Source of the DNA: Rhodoplanes sp. Z2-YC6860
GTDB taxonomy: Bacteria; Pseudomonadota; Alphaproteobacteria; Rhizobiales; Xanthobacteraceae
Assembly (NCBI RefSeq): GCF_001579845.1
Contig: NZ_CP007440.1
Span: 1,430,001-1,494,000, forward strand
Reading direction: 5' to 3'
Length of the DNA: 64,000 bases
Positions 53,284 to 62,869 of this stretch are shown here, one piece after another. Within the stretch, counting starts at the first letter, position 1; every line of letters starts with the position of its first letter. A program made the position numbers and the translations under genes. The notes below the pieces were generated by a model. The model was given only the letters and a program-made list of their open reading frames with translations, was not told the DNA's origin and did not search any database.

Positions 53284-53450
53284 TGATGGTACATTGATGG
53301 TGGGATACTCCTACCGGGTACAATAGGCCGTTTGAGGCATTGTTCCAGTAAGAGTGGTCAAAATCGAACACTATTCAATCAGCCGCTGGCTGCCCCGAGT
53401 TCCGCTGTGCGCAAGGCCCAGCCCCGGGGAAGAGCTGGGCCCCACATGAT
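53284..53450. repeat. Upstream part of ~400-bp inverted duplicate
   Basis: Matches the inverse of 39,655-39,814, including CCCGGTAGGAGTATCCCACC and the AGGCCCAGC...GCTGGGCC hairpin. The remainder to 53,706 shows no gene. Confidence 0.75.
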
Positions 53451-53706
53451 CGCGCCTAATCACCTGGCCGGCAGCATCAACGCCGTGCACCTAAAAGACA
53501 GACTGGCGATATCGAGACCGATTGTCATGATCGTGTGCATGAATAGCTCCTCCAAATCGTGGGAGCTCTAACAACCCCACATCCATGGCACTTCCGTGCC
53601 GAGTGGAGGAGCCGTCCACAGCATCAAGAGTGGACATTTGGCACACTTAATCGATCAACCGTGAGCGAGTATGAAGTGATCCTTGTGCCCGGCCGTCGTG
53701 GCCCTC

Positions 53707-55440
53707 TCAGATCGGCATCCGGTAGCCGTAGAACTCGTGATCCTCGTTATAGCCTCCCTGGCCGGCGCCAAGGCCTGCGAAGTCATCGACGAACTCTATC
53801 GCCGCGATCCACTTCACCATCTTGAACCCAAGCTCGTTTTCGCAACGTAGCCGCAATGGCGCGCCGTGCAGCACGCTGACCGGCGAACCGTTCATTTCGT
53901 AGGCGAGGATGGTCAGCTCGTGGCGCATGTTGGATATCTTATGCACGTCGTAGTAACGCCCGACGTTGCTGCCATCAGCCAGTGAATAGAATACGGCGAA
54001 CCGAGCCGCGGATATCGGACGCACCAACTCGAGAATGTGGCGCATCGGAACGCCGCCCCACTTTGCGACGCCAGACCAACCCTGAATGCAAAAATGCGTC
54101 GTGATCTGCTCCTGCTTCGGCATCGCCTTCAACTCGGCGTAGGAAAACACTCTCGGCGTCTCCACCAAGCCCCCGACTCGCAGAGCGAATCCCTTAAAAC
54201 CTCCAGCGACCAACGCGTCGAACTCGGCTGACTTCGGCATGGTGCCGTTCGGCCAGAAATAAGGCGAGATATCCTTCTCTGCCAATTGACTGTTTGGGTC
54301 CCACCATTCGGTCAGCGCGTTAAATGGCCACATCATGAACTCGCCGGCCTTCTGAACGACGCGCGCGTGCCGGATCGTGAATGGCGACGCCAGCCACCAC
54401 GTCACGGCGATTAGCGCCATCGCTGGAATGAAAATCGCAAAGCCGCTCCAGGAGCCATCGTGCACTCCCGCAAACATCATGTTCAGATTGACCCGTGCTC
54501 CAGTGATGAACACCAAGGTCACGTGGATCAGGATGAAGAGCAGGAACCACCACATCGCGAGGAAGTGGATCGACCGGGCCCGTTGGCGATTCAGCACCCT
54601 GCCGAACCAACCCAGTCGATTGGAGATCGCCGGGCCCTGCATGAAACCGGTGAGGATGGACACAGGTGCAGCAACGAAAATGGTGATGAAGTAGGCAAGC
54701 TGCTGCAGGCTGTTGTAGCGAGTCCAGCTTTCATCGGCGGGGAACGTCAGCGACAGGTACTGAAGCAGGGTCGAGGCTGCGTTCGGAAACACCTCCCACG
54801 TGGTTGGCACCAGCCTCAGCCACTGGTCCGTACAAAACAGCAGAACGTAAAGGACGACTCCGTTGATCATCCACAGCAGGCCGAACGAGAAGTGCCACCA
54901 TCGGGCAAGCCCAACCGAGTGTCGAATGCCAGGAATCCCCAGCCAGCCTGGCAACGTCACCGAATCGTCCTTGGCTGTCCATATCCGGCCGGTCGGAACG
55001 GCTTCCTGAAAGCGAAACCACTCGGTACCGGGTATGCAGTCGCGTTTCCAATACAAACGCGGGTGGTCGGCAAGAACTTGAATGCCGGAGCGGACGATGA
55101 ACGCCATGAAGAGCAGGTTCAGAAAGTGCTGCACCCGCAGCCATGCCGGGAAGCCGTCGGTGACGACGCGCGCGAGCGGCGGGACGCCAGGGTAGCGCAG
55201 CAGAAAATCCTGAACTGCCGGTTGCTCACGCAACGCTTGAGCCACGGCCACACCGATGACGGCGAATACAAACCCGAGCGGCAACGCCCACAGCACGTTG
55301 AACCAGTGCCGGCCAACCCTGATCTTGGGCACCACGCCGACCTTGGGTGGCAACCAATCGTTCAGAAGAACACGATCGTCCGCCGGGCTGAGGCTCTCCC
55401 CGATCGGATCGTGTGACTGTGGACGTCCGCGGACTGCCAA
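53707..55440 (-). CDS. Cytochrome b561-like / sulfite-oxidase-like molybdopterin fusion
   Basis: 577 residues, TTG start (weakly supported). Residues ~45-355 hold several membrane helices with His typical of b-type cytochromes (LRVQHFLNLLFMAFIVRSG, LARWWHFSFGLLWMINGVVLYVLLF, SIHFLAMWWFLLFILIHVTLVF). The C-terminal ~200 form a sulfite-oxidase-type Mo domain with the Mo-binding Cys in ITTHFCIQGWSGVAKWGG. It may pass electrons between the membrane quinone pool and the Mo site (inference). Substrate unknown. Confidence 0.85.
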   Translation of the reverse strand: MAVRGRPQSHDPIGESLSPADDRVLLNDWLPPKVGVVPKIRVGRHWFNVLWALPLGFVFAVIGVAVAQALREQPAVQDFLLRYPGVPPLARVVTDGFPAWLRVQHFLNLLFMAFIVRSGIQVLADHPRLYWKRDCIPGTEWFRFQEAVPTGRIWTAKDDSVTLPGWLGIPGIRHSVGLARWWHFSFGLLWMINGVVLYVLLFCTDQWLRLVPTTWEVFPNAASTLLQYLSLTFPADESWTRYNSLQQLAYFITIFVAAPVSILTGFMQGPAISNRLGWFGRVLNRQRARSIHFLAMWWFLLFILIHVTLVFITGARVNLNMMFAGVHDGSWSGFAIFIPAMALIAVTWWLASPFTIRHARVVQKAGEFMMWPFNALTEWWDPNSQLAEKDISPYFWPNGTMPKSAEFDALVAGGFKGFALRVGGLVETPRVFSYAELKAMPKQEQITTHFCIQGWSGVAKWGGVPMRHILELVRPISAARFAVFYSLADGSNVGRYYDVHKISNMRHELTILAYEMNGSPVSVLHGAPLRLRCENELGFKMVKWIAAIEFVDDFAGLGAGQGGYNEDHEFYGYRMPI

Positions 55441-55730
55441 ACAAATGATCCTGCTTGCCGAACCAACGACCGTCGCAATAGCAGCTAAGCCGTCATCGAG
55501 GCTGACTCGACTTTTGCCTCAACTGTCGGCCAGAGAAGCGTCTTCTTCTCTTAACGAGAGGCCTGAGCTCCATTCTGGCAAGCCCAGCGAAATCATGGTG
55601 GTCTGTTTTATACAACGAAGACTGGGGGCAATGTCTCAGTTGGGTCTTGGTTGTGTCAAAACGCTCTCGGATTGGGGGAAGTGAAGATTTTGGAGGCTTT
55701 CGCGAGTGGGAGCCTGGCTTCGGGGGCAGA
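55441..55730. other. 290-bp gap with a motif copy
   Basis: Single GGTGGTCTGTTTTATA (55,600) of the 22-bp family and probable IS1182 end sequence toward 55,700. A short rightward frame from 55,446 is not convincing. Confidence 0.4.
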
Positions 55731-55838
55731 CTATGCCCTGATCGCTGCCATGAGCGGCTGAACTCCTATGATGTTCATGACGCGGGTGAAGTTATAGGCC
55801 AGCACGTGGAGTGCCATCTCTGCTCTGAGGCCGCCAAA
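55731..55838 (-). pseudogene. IS1182 transposase C-terminal fragment
   Basis: MALHVLAYNFTRVMNIIGVQPLMAAIRA then TAG, the characteristic tail of IS1182-type transposases. Cut on its 5' side by the IS3-family element. Confidence 0.7.
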
Positions 55839-55899
55839 CTGGATCGTTTTTGGCTAGAGTTTTCGGCGCCGATTCCCCGGCTGGGAGGAGCGCAGAGCA

Positions 55900-56166
55900 A
55901 TGAAGGCATCGAGATTTTCGGACGCCCAGAAGGCGTTCATCCTGAAGCAAGGCGCCGACGGCATGCCTGTGGCGGATATCTGCCGCAAGTCCGGTATCAG
56001 CCAGGCGACGTATTTCAATTGGAAGAAGAAGTATGACGGGCTGCTGCCGACCGAGATGCGGCGGCCGAAGCAGCTCGAGGACGAGAACTCAAAGCTGCGC
56101 AAGGTCGTCGCCGATTTGAGCCTCGATAAAGAGATGCTGCAGGACGCGCTCCGCCGAAAGCTCTGA
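55900..56166 (+). CDS. IS3-family OrfA
   Basis: 88 residues: HTH (FSDAQKAFILKQGADGMPVADICRKSGISQATYFNWKKKY) and leucine-zipper helix (LEDENSKLRKVVADLSLDKEMLQDAL). The stop lies just after the point where OrfB takes over in another frame. Confidence 0.92.
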   Translation: MKASRFSDAQKAFILKQGADGMPVADICRKSGISQATYFNWKKKYDGLLPTEMRRPKQLEDENSKLRKVVADLSLDKEMLQDALRRKL

Positions 56167-56198
56167 AGCCTGTCCGGAAGCGCAAGCTGGTTGACGAT

Positions 56199-57002
56199 AT
56201 GCGTAGCGAGTGGGACGTGTCGATACGTCGGGCGTGCCGAGTGTTCCTGTGCGACACGTCGACCTACCACTACAAGTCTCGTCGCCCCGGACAGGCGCCG
56301 CTCGAACAACGGATCAAGGAGATCTGCCAGACGCGCGTGCGCTATGGCTATCGACGCGTTCATGTGCTGCTTCGGCGCGAGGGTTGGTGTCATGGCCAGA
56401 ACAAGACTCGGCGCATCTACCGCGAGTTGGGCCTGCAATTACGCAATAAGACGCCCAAGCGCCGGGTTAAGGCCAAGTTGCGGGACGATCGTGTCGCGGC
56501 CACGTACCCGAACCAGACCTGGGCGATGGATTTTGTGCACGATCAGCTGGCGACCGGGCGGAAGCTGCGGGTGCTGACGGTCGTTGATACATTCACACGC
56601 TTCTCGCCGGTGCTGGAGCCACGGTTCACATTCCGCGGCGCCGATGTGGTGGAGATTCTGGAAAGGGTCTGCCGGCAAGTGGGATTCCCGGCAACGATCC
56701 GGGTCGACCAAGGCACCGAGTTTGTGTCACGCGATTTGGATCTGTGGGCGTATCAGCGTGGCGTGACGCTCGACTTCTCACGACCAGGCAAGCCCACCGA
56801 CAACGCGTTCATCGAAGCCTTCAATGGTCGCTTCCGAGCCGAGTGCTTGAACGCCCACTGGTTCATAAGCCTTGCAGACGCAAAGGAAAAATTGGAGGAT
56901 TGGCGCAAGTACTACAATGAGGAGCGCCCGCACGGCGCGATCGGCCAGAAGACGCCGATTAGCTTATTGAATCACGCTGGCGTAACCAGCCCGCCATCGT
57001 GA
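56199..57002 (+). CDS. IS3-family OrfB transposase
   Basis: 267 residues from the first ATG, though its frame extends upstream (LKPVRKRKLVDDM) into the OrfA end, consistent with an OrfAB product by frameshift. DDE integrase core: WAMDFVHD, RVDQGTEFVS, DNAFIEAFNGRFRAECLN, then YYNEERPHGAIG. Appears intact. Confidence 0.93.
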   Translation: MRSEWDVSIRRACRVFLCDTSTYHYKSRRPGQAPLEQRIKEICQTRVRYGYRRVHVLLRREGWCHGQNKTRRIYRELGLQLRNKTPKRRVKAKLRDDRVAATYPNQTWAMDFVHDQLATGRKLRVLTVVDTFTRFSPVLEPRFTFRGADVVEILERVCRQVGFPATIRVDQGTEFVSRDLDLWAYQRGVTLDFSRPGKPTDNAFIEAFNGRFRAECLNAHWFISLADAKEKLEDWRKYYNEERPHGAIGQKTPISLLNHAGVTSPPS

Positions 57003-57035
57003 GAGAGCCGGAAAACTCTACCGGCCAGCGGTCCA

Positions 57036-57498
57036 AGGTTCGGCCTCGGAGCAGTTTCTCTCGCCCCGGTCCGCGCCGAAATGCGCTGGACTTCGATGGG
57101 CTACTTCCGGCTACACTGGAGAGTGTTGGATCCCAGTTCCTCTTCCACCGGCAGGAGGAACAACGTTGCCGCCTGTATCGACACTCGATTTAGCGGCGGC
57201 CCATCGGCTGCAATCAAGTTGGCCGGCGAGCCTAACCCACTGAATGCCAATAATTTCGTCAGCTTCGTCGGCTGCGTCGACCATTCCCCATGTGCGCGCC
57301 CCTTTGCTTCGCATACTGAAGCGGCCAGCGACGAGCGGCGTCTTCTTCTGTCCTCTTTCGAACTAAAAGAATGGAGCTGTCGAACTCGTCGCGGCCGACG
57401 TAAATCCAATATCAGCGGGCACAACTCTAATTTGCTCCGGCCGACGCGGGCCGACGCAAGCTGTCTCTCCACACGCATAAGTCGATGATTTTCAGTGT
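57036..57498. other. 463-bp gap, nothing recognised
   Basis: No gene or repeat I can support between the IS and the inverted repeats. Several weak leftward frames only. Confidence 0.4.
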
Positions 57499-57634
57499 CA
57501 CCGTCAACCTGTGTTCGGACCGTCACCGCGACACCGAACATCAGTTGACGGTGCTCTGATCATTTCCAACCTCACCTTATGTTGTCTGGCGGCCTCTAAT
57601 GTTTTCACCGTCAACCACCGTCACCTATGTTCGG
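57499..57634. repeat. CACCGTCAAC...TGTTCGG inverted and direct repeats
   Basis: 20-bp arms at 57,499-57,518 and 57,534-57,553 (18 of 20 complementary) and a direct copy CACCGTCACCTATGTTCGG at 57,616. Downstream of the ATPase gene; iteron- or operator-like. The rest of 57,554-57,815 holds no gene. Confidence 0.7.
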
Positions 57635-57815
57635 TGTGTGTCAACCCAGCGTTTTTACCGCGCAGCTAGCGAGATGGCGGGAGCCTTATCGCCCGCAAAG
57701 GCGCCCCCCCGCCGGAGGACCCGCGAGTTTCGGCAGCTAGAAGTCTCGCCAGGGCTCGCGGAGGCTCGTCGGCCAGCGCCGTTTCGCCTTCGCCCGCCCA
57801 AGGGGGCGCGGGGGA

Positions 57816-59393
57816 TCAAACGGGTATTTCATCGTCTGACGCGGGTTGAGGAGGAACGATCACAATCTCGCGCTGCCCGCCACGATGACGTTCGACGTGG
57901 AAGCCGCGGTGACGCAGCAGCGGCTTGGCGCGCTCGAAAGCGTTGCCCATCTGTTGCGCTTTAACGGGCCATCCCCTGGCGCGGCGGATCACATCGGGCA
58001 CGGCGGCGGAGAGCACATTAAGCAATTCCGTCGGACTGCCGCGGAAGCCGCCAGGATATTTGGTGGGGGTGATGTAATCACGAATTGCAACAGCGATCAT
58101 ATCCGCCTCGAAGGCACCCTCTTCGACCTGGCGCATGTTGCGTTCGTAGATGTGAAGGAAAGAGTCCTTGGCCCAGCCCAGGCCAGGCTCAGCCGCCGTA
58201 ACCCATTTGGCGAAATCAGCCATCCGCGGCAACCGATCGAGCTTGATGAGGTCAAGATTGCGAAGCGCGGCGGACACCGCGTCGAGCAGAGCGCCCAGAA
58301 TGGCGGGCCGCGCCGCCGCGAAATCGCGCAAAAATTCATCTTCCGGTCTTCTCTCGCGATCCCCGATCGTGCGGAGATGAACCGTGATGGCCCGCGACGA
58401 CAGGTCAGCGCGATCCGCCAGGTGAGGAATGCCGTTCAGCAGCACGGGCCGGGCCGCCTCGAAAATCATTTCATCGGCATTGGTGTGCAACGCGCGAGTA
58501 GCGAAGCCGGCGCCAGTGGAAAGCCGGCACAATGCGTCCGACAGCGTCCCCGACATACCACTCAGATTGTCAAAGCAGAGGACGTGCGAGTTCGTAGCTG
58601 AAATCACGATATCGCGCTCATCATTCGGAGCCGAGCGGATCGGCGCGGCATTAGGGTCGATTAGAGACCTGATCATGCGAGACGCGAGCGATTTTCCGCT
58701 GCCCTGCTCCCCGTTCAGAACCAACAGAGGGTAGGGACCGCATTCACGCATGCCGCCGATCAACCACGCGATGATCAACCGAGCGTCTTCCTCCGACGTG
58801 TTGAGGAAGCCGTACAAGGACTCGACCAAGCCGCCAGGTTCGGGGACGGGCAGGGAACGCATCGCCGGCGTGCGCAAAAAGTGAATTGCCGGCTTCTCGA
58901 CGACCATCCAACCTCGCGGCCCAATTTCGACGGCGCGCCAAGCATCGTCGCACAAATCAAGATAGATTTTGCCGTCAGTTCCACCCACGCGGACACGCGG
59001 TTCAAAAGCCGGCCCATCATTGATCGCGCGCGCCTCAAGAATACGCATGACGTCATCAAGCGCCGTACCGCCGACCCCTTGGGCAGTGGCGCGGTAATAT
59101 TCGCTCGCAAGCCACATGCGAAAGTGTCGAGACCCGAGCGGCCAATGCTCCGTGTGGCCGCGCACCTTATAGCTCGCATAAGGCACGCGGTTTGCGTCAT
59201 GCCACAGCTCGGCCGCGTCTGCGCAGGCGATAAGCTTGTCGCGTGACGGGGCGCGTCGCCCCGATTGGCGCATCGGCGTATTCGTCTCGGATGAATTGGA
59301 AAGTGGACTCTGGCCATCTTTGAATTGCGCTTCGATCTCAACCGGAGGCGCAGCATCGATGATCGCCACGATATCGTTCTGGTGTGATGCCAT
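57816..59393 (-). CDS. AAA ATPase of island replication/mobility module
   Basis: 525 residues. Central P-loop (PYPLLVLNGEQGSGKSLASRMIRSLIDP), Walker B-like SHVLCFDNLSG and arginine-rich sensor region (LLNGIPHLADRADLSSRAITVHL). N-terminal ~60 residues low complexity. Resembles ATPases found with integrases in rhizobial tRNA islands and phage-like D5/VirE-type helicases, without a primase domain. Probably acts in replication or stabilisation of the excised element (inference). Confidence 0.8.
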   Translation of the reverse strand: MASHQNDIVAIIDAAPPVEIEAQFKDGQSPLSNSSETNTPMRQSGRRAPSRDKLIACADAAELWHDANRVPYASYKVRGHTEHWPLGSRHFRMWLASEYYRATAQGVGGTALDDVMRILEARAINDGPAFEPRVRVGGTDGKIYLDLCDDAWRAVEIGPRGWMVVEKPAIHFLRTPAMRSLPVPEPGGLVESLYGFLNTSEEDARLIIAWLIGGMRECGPYPLLVLNGEQGSGKSLASRMIRSLIDPNAAPIRSAPNDERDIVISATNSHVLCFDNLSGMSGTLSDALCRLSTGAGFATRALHTNADEMIFEAARPVLLNGIPHLADRADLSSRAITVHLRTIGDRERRPEDEFLRDFAAARPAILGALLDAVSAALRNLDLIKLDRLPRMADFAKWVTAAEPGLGWAKDSFLHIYERNMRQVEEGAFEADMIAVAIRDYITPTKYPGGFRGSPTELLNVLSAAVPDVIRRARGWPVKAQQMGNAFERAKPLLRHRGFHVERHRGGQREIVIVPPQPASDDEIPV

Positions 59394-59483
59394 GGAATCC
59401 TTGGAAAGTAGACCGGCAGTCCCGGTTCTGATGGTCGAAACTGCCGGCAGGTTACAGGTGCTGATTTGCTGAAGCGGATGTCT

Positions 59484-59777
59484 TTATTTTTTCAGCGCAC
59501 CGAATACCCGGTTGAATTCGATCAGATCGGCAAGCCCGAAGCGGGGCAGCATGCGCTCGCTGGCGACCTCGCCGACGCAAAGCAACCTAATATTGCGGCA
59601 ACGCAATTCGGATTTTTCATGGATGCAGTGCGAGACGCGCCACTGCTCAAGCTTGCCGTCACCGCATCCATGAAGATGACGGCTGTCGCAATACGGACAG
59701 CGAAACACCAAGTGACACGTGTTGGACAGGATGATTCGATAAGCCGGAATAAAAGGGTTGTTCGGAAGGGACCGCAT
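59484..59777 (-). CDS. Zinc-ribbon-like island protein, 97 aa
   Basis: ATG 8 bases after AGGAG. RSLPNNPFIPAYRIILSNTCHLVFRCPYCDSRHLHGCGDG then VSHCIHEKSEL. A C-x2-C knuckle plus further Cys/His. I recognise the opening as a recurrent gene in such islands; function unknown. Confidence 0.7.
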   Translation of the reverse strand: MRSLPNNPFIPAYRIILSNTCHLVFRCPYCDSRHLHGCGDGKLEQWRVSHCIHEKSELRCRNIRLLCVGEVASERMLPRFGLADLIEFNRVFGALKK

Positions 59778-59897
59778 TGTTCATACTCCTGGCCGAACCG
59801 CTCCATTTACGGCCGGCGCGTTGGGTGACGCACCGCGCGAGTTGATCGCACGCGCAGTCGGGCGCCACATTTTCAGGTGGGTTTTTTGAGAGAGCGC

Positions 59898-60119
59898 TCA
59901 GGGCGCCCCGGTGTCGCTGGTTGAACGTCGCCGCCGGCTTGCCATCCAGCTATCCAGATCGTGTCTGGCATATCGAACGGACTTGCCGATCTTGATCGCA
60001 AAAGGGCCGTCGCCCGACAAAAACAATTTGGCGAGAGTGCTTTCACCCAGCCTGAGGTGTAGAGCTGCCTCTTTACGAGTGAGCCAAGTCGGCAGCGAGG
60101 GGCTGGCGACCTCCGTCAT
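59898..60119 (-). CDS. AlpA/excisionase-type HTH protein
   Basis: 73 residues; GGAG 7 bases before the ATG. WLTRKEAALHLRLGESTLAKLFLSGDGPFAIKIGKSVRYARHDLDSWMASRR is the MerR-like winged helix of AlpA/Xis proteins. Directs integrase toward excision or regulates it. Located in the same operon direction as the integrase. Confidence 0.85.
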   Translation of the reverse strand: MTEVASPSLPTWLTRKEAALHLRLGESTLAKLFLSGDGPFAIKIGKSVRYARHDLDSWMASRRRRSTSDTGAP

Positions 60120-60228
60120 GTTGCTTCTCCATTTCCCTAGTGCGCAGGAGAATCTCTGCGTCACACCCTCCTTCTAGGTCGGGAAATGGCCTCTGCTTCT
60201 ACATTTGCCCAAAATGTATCGACATCAG

Positions 60229-61107
60229 CTAAATGTCAGACGATCCGTGTCTAAGCTTTTCGTAGAATCGCAGAACTGCCTGCAGTTCCGTGGGGAAAAG
60301 ATAGTCCTTCTCGCGGCCTTCTTTTCTGTCACCTTCTTCCCAGTGTTTGATGACAGCACGAGTGATGTCCGAAGCTGTCGCGTCTCCCGGGTCGGGGAAG
60401 ACACTCTTTCCCCGCACCTTCACGACCGGAATCGTTGAAAGTAGGCGGCGGTGCTTCCTACCTCCGGGCTCTTTCCTTGCATCAGTTTTCTGCGGAAATA
60501 GCTTTGCGACATCGGCTTCCTTAACGAAGACGTTGGACACGATTCGATAGTAGCCCGGCTCTCCGTGGGGCGCGTTGGCCGCTGGAAGCCACTCGTTCGC
60601 AGCAAAACTGTGATCATTAAGGGCGGAAGCACGGTAAGAACGTCTTGATCTGACAAGAACCTCGTAGGTCGGTCTGCCTTGTCCAAGTCGCCGATGAAAG
60701 TACGGTATCAATATAAACTCGGTCCATGCAGCCTCTGACAGTTCGCTAACCGGCCCCGCGTCGATCGACCCAAAGGCTCCGATCTTGCCGCTTCGAATTG
60801 CCTTTTCGAGGCGCCCGAGTCCGGTGAACAACGGTGACGCGTCTGAATCCGTGTTTTCGATGCTGTTCTCGATGTAGTCCGCTGCCTCGCCCAGGGACCA
60901 CCAATATCCGCCGAGGAAACTCGAAGTCGAAGGCGAGGCAGCGCCGAACGAGTAATCAAAATCGAGGCGGCTCAGAAGTTCCGGAATATCGGCCTCTGTT
61001 AGCTCCTCAGGACCGATGAGTTGATCGGCTTCGGATAAGCGCTTGGACTTGGCCTCCTGCTTGCCCATTCGATCGCGGGGACGTGGTTGATCAGTTTTAC
61101 GCTTCAT
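60229..61107 (-). CDS. Unknown island protein, 292 aa
   Basis: Basic N-terminus (MKRKTDQPRPRDRMGKQEAKSKR), then acidic and mixed regions (LTEADIPELLSRLDFDYSFGAA, SLGEAADYIENSIENTDSD). No recognised domain or membrane segment. Between AlpA and the integrase, 22 bp downstream of the latter, so probably co-transcribed and element-specific. Could be cargo (for example defence) or a regulator; nothing in the sequence decides. Confidence 0.7.
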   Translation of the reverse strand: MKRKTDQPRPRDRMGKQEAKSKRLSEADQLIGPEELTEADIPELLSRLDFDYSFGAASPSTSSFLGGYWWSLGEAADYIENSIENTDSDASPLFTGLGRLEKAIRSGKIGAFGSIDAGPVSELSEAAWTEFILIPYFHRRLGQGRPTYEVLVRSRRSYRASALNDHSFAANEWLPAANAPHGEPGYYRIVSNVFVKEADVAKLFPQKTDARKEPGGRKHRRLLSTIPVVKVRGKSVFPDPGDATASDITRAVIKHWEEGDRKEGREKDYLFPTELQAVLRFYEKLRHGSSDI

Positions 61108-61129
61108 TCAAGACAGGGCCCTGGCATTC

Positions 61130-62431
61130 TCAACGCGGCGCGAATTCGACATCGGGCTCGATATCGCCCATCGCTCTAGCAAGCTTGCTGCCGATCGACT
61201 CGGACGCTTGTTTCAGCGGATCATTGTCCAAGTGGGCATAGCGCGCCGTTGTCGCGGGTTGGGAATGTCCCAGCAACTTGCCAATGATCGGAAGCCCAAA
61301 ACCAGCTCCGGCGCCGTAACTCGCGTGGGTATGCCGGAGGTCATGGATTCTGACATCCGACAGTCCGGCCCGCGCACTTATTGATCTCCAAGGTCTGTTC
61401 AGATCGTGGCGGGATTGGTTCTTTATATCGCCCGCGATCACGTACGTGTCCACTTGCGGAAGCGCTTTAAGGACCGCAATCGCGGGAGCGTTCAGGATGA
61501 TCGCTTTCCGCCCGGTCTTGCTGTCCGGCAACAAGAGCAGTCCGCGCTCGAGATCTACGTATTCCCACTTCAGTGAAAGGATCTCGCGAAGACGGGCGCC
61601 GGTCAGAATCAACAACCGTAGGGCCGCGACGACATGAGGGCCGAGTTTTGTCCGAGCGTTTTTGGGAATGTGCTTCGCGTTCGGCTGGTCTTTATCAACC
61701 TCCCACGGGATGCCAGCCGTCTCGGCTTCCCGAATGGCATCGCCCAAGCGCGCCAATTCAGCGGAGTTCAGAAAACGCTCTCGGCGCTGCTCACGAAACG
61801 CCGAAACCTGCGCTGTGGGATTGTGACCTCGCGGAACCAGCCCGCAGACCGCGGCGTATCGGAACACCGAGCTGACAAACTCGACGACACGATTTGCTGT
61901 CATCGGGTTGGTCTTGCCGATCTTGCGGTGCATCTTTGCAATTTCATCGGTCTCCAGCGCGTCAAGCTTCCGGGTGCCAATCACCGGCGTGGCATGCTTG
62001 CGCAGGTAGATGCGATAGTTGACCACCGTTCGCGGCTTCAGTTTGGTCTCCGCTTCTTCGGTGAGATAACGCTCCCCGAATTCCGCGAACGTGGGCATTG
62101 CCCGATCGTGGGTCCGTTTGCGGGCAGGATCCTGACCCAGCGCCACGGCGCCAAGGATCGTTCGCGCCGATTGCCGTGCCTGGTCGGGTGTCATGGTTGA
62201 GGTGGAACCCAAGACCATCCGGGTCTTGCCAACCTTCCGCCCGCCGGCTCCGCTGCGGTATTCGACGCACCATCGCTTGGCGCCCGAAGGCAGGACCTTC
62301 AGGCCGAATCCGCTGAGCTCGCTGTCGTAATGAATGACGGTTTTTCCGGTGGGCGTGATCGCGTCCACGACCCGCTTCGTCAGCTTCTGGCTTTCCAAAT
62401 CCCGCTCCGAGAGTCGCCACCGAGTCGCCAC
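61130..62431 (-). CDS. Tyrosine-type integrase of the island
   Basis: 433 residues from GTG. Arm-binding N-terminus (LTKRVVDAITPTGKTVIHYDSELSGFGLKVLPSG), core-binding domain, and catalytic residues Arg (TGARLREILSLKWEYVD), His-x-x-Arg (IHDLRHTHASYGAG), His (LLGHSQPATTARYAHLD) and Tyr. P4-like family. Lies 119 bp inside the right repeat and should recombine the tRNA-fMet sites. Confidence 0.95.
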   Translation of the reverse strand: MATRWRLSERDLESQKLTKRVVDAITPTGKTVIHYDSELSGFGLKVLPSGAKRWCVEYRSGAGGRKVGKTRMVLGSTSTMTPDQARQSARTILGAVALGQDPARKRTHDRAMPTFAEFGERYLTEEAETKLKPRTVVNYRIYLRKHATPVIGTRKLDALETDEIAKMHRKIGKTNPMTANRVVEFVSSVFRYAAVCGLVPRGHNPTAQVSAFREQRRERFLNSAELARLGDAIREAETAGIPWEVDKDQPNAKHIPKNARTKLGPHVVAALRLLILTGARLREILSLKWEYVDLERGLLLLPDSKTGRKAIILNAPAIAVLKALPQVDTYVIAGDIKNQSRHDLNRPWRSISARAGLSDVRIHDLRHTHASYGAGAGFGLPIIGKLLGHSQPATTARYAHLDNDPLKQASESIGSKLARAMGDIEPDVEFAPR

Positions 62432-62549
62432 CAGAGACGGAATGTCCAGATACGACGCGACAGTGCAGTACGAGAAATCCTTAGTTTTTCTCGGGCTTTA
62501 GGTAAAGTCAGAGGTCTGGGGATATCGTCAGAAAAGAGTGGAAATCATA

Positions 62550-62595
62550 CTCATAACCTGAAGGTCGGTGGTTCAAATCCACCTCCCGCAACCAA
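62550..62595 (+). repeat. attR core (46 bp)
   Basis: Exact copy of 11,797-11,842. Only the tRNA 3' part; the 5' half is absent, so this is not a functional tRNA. Confidence 0.95.
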
Positions 62596-62869
62596 ATTCG
62601 ATAGTAAAATCAGTGGGTTGGGTGAAAGCCCGGCCCCCTGAAGCGTCAAGCGGGCTTGGCGCACGGCCAGTGCCCCAAGTTCCCCGTTCGGTTCAAGAAG
62701 CCACGTGTCGCTGCCGCGCGATAGGCAGATTTTGCCGGGCCAATCCGGACCGAACGGCAATTCTGATCCCGCGCGGAACGTCCAGCGTCGGCCTAACCGA
62801 TTCATTCGACTCGCGAATCCGCATTGGTACGCGCTTTGCGTGCCTCGCAGCCCAATCCGGGGATTTCGA

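Larger units (their letters stand above)
55840..57035. mobile_element. IS3-family (IS407-like) insertion sequence
   Basis: About 1.2 kb. Imperfect ends near 55,840 and 57,035 share TGGA-CG and GGC/GG-AGAGTTTTC. No matching 3-4 bp duplication is visible, so the exact ends are tentative. Confidence 0.7.

Noticed and set aside
57101-57541. Leftward 146-codon frame after the IS3-family element
   Set aside because: No ribosome site, no recognisable pattern, and it begins inside the inverted repeats.
62550-62595. Second tRNA-Met
   Set aside because: Only the anticodon-arm-to-CCA part is present; no 5' half, so it is attR.
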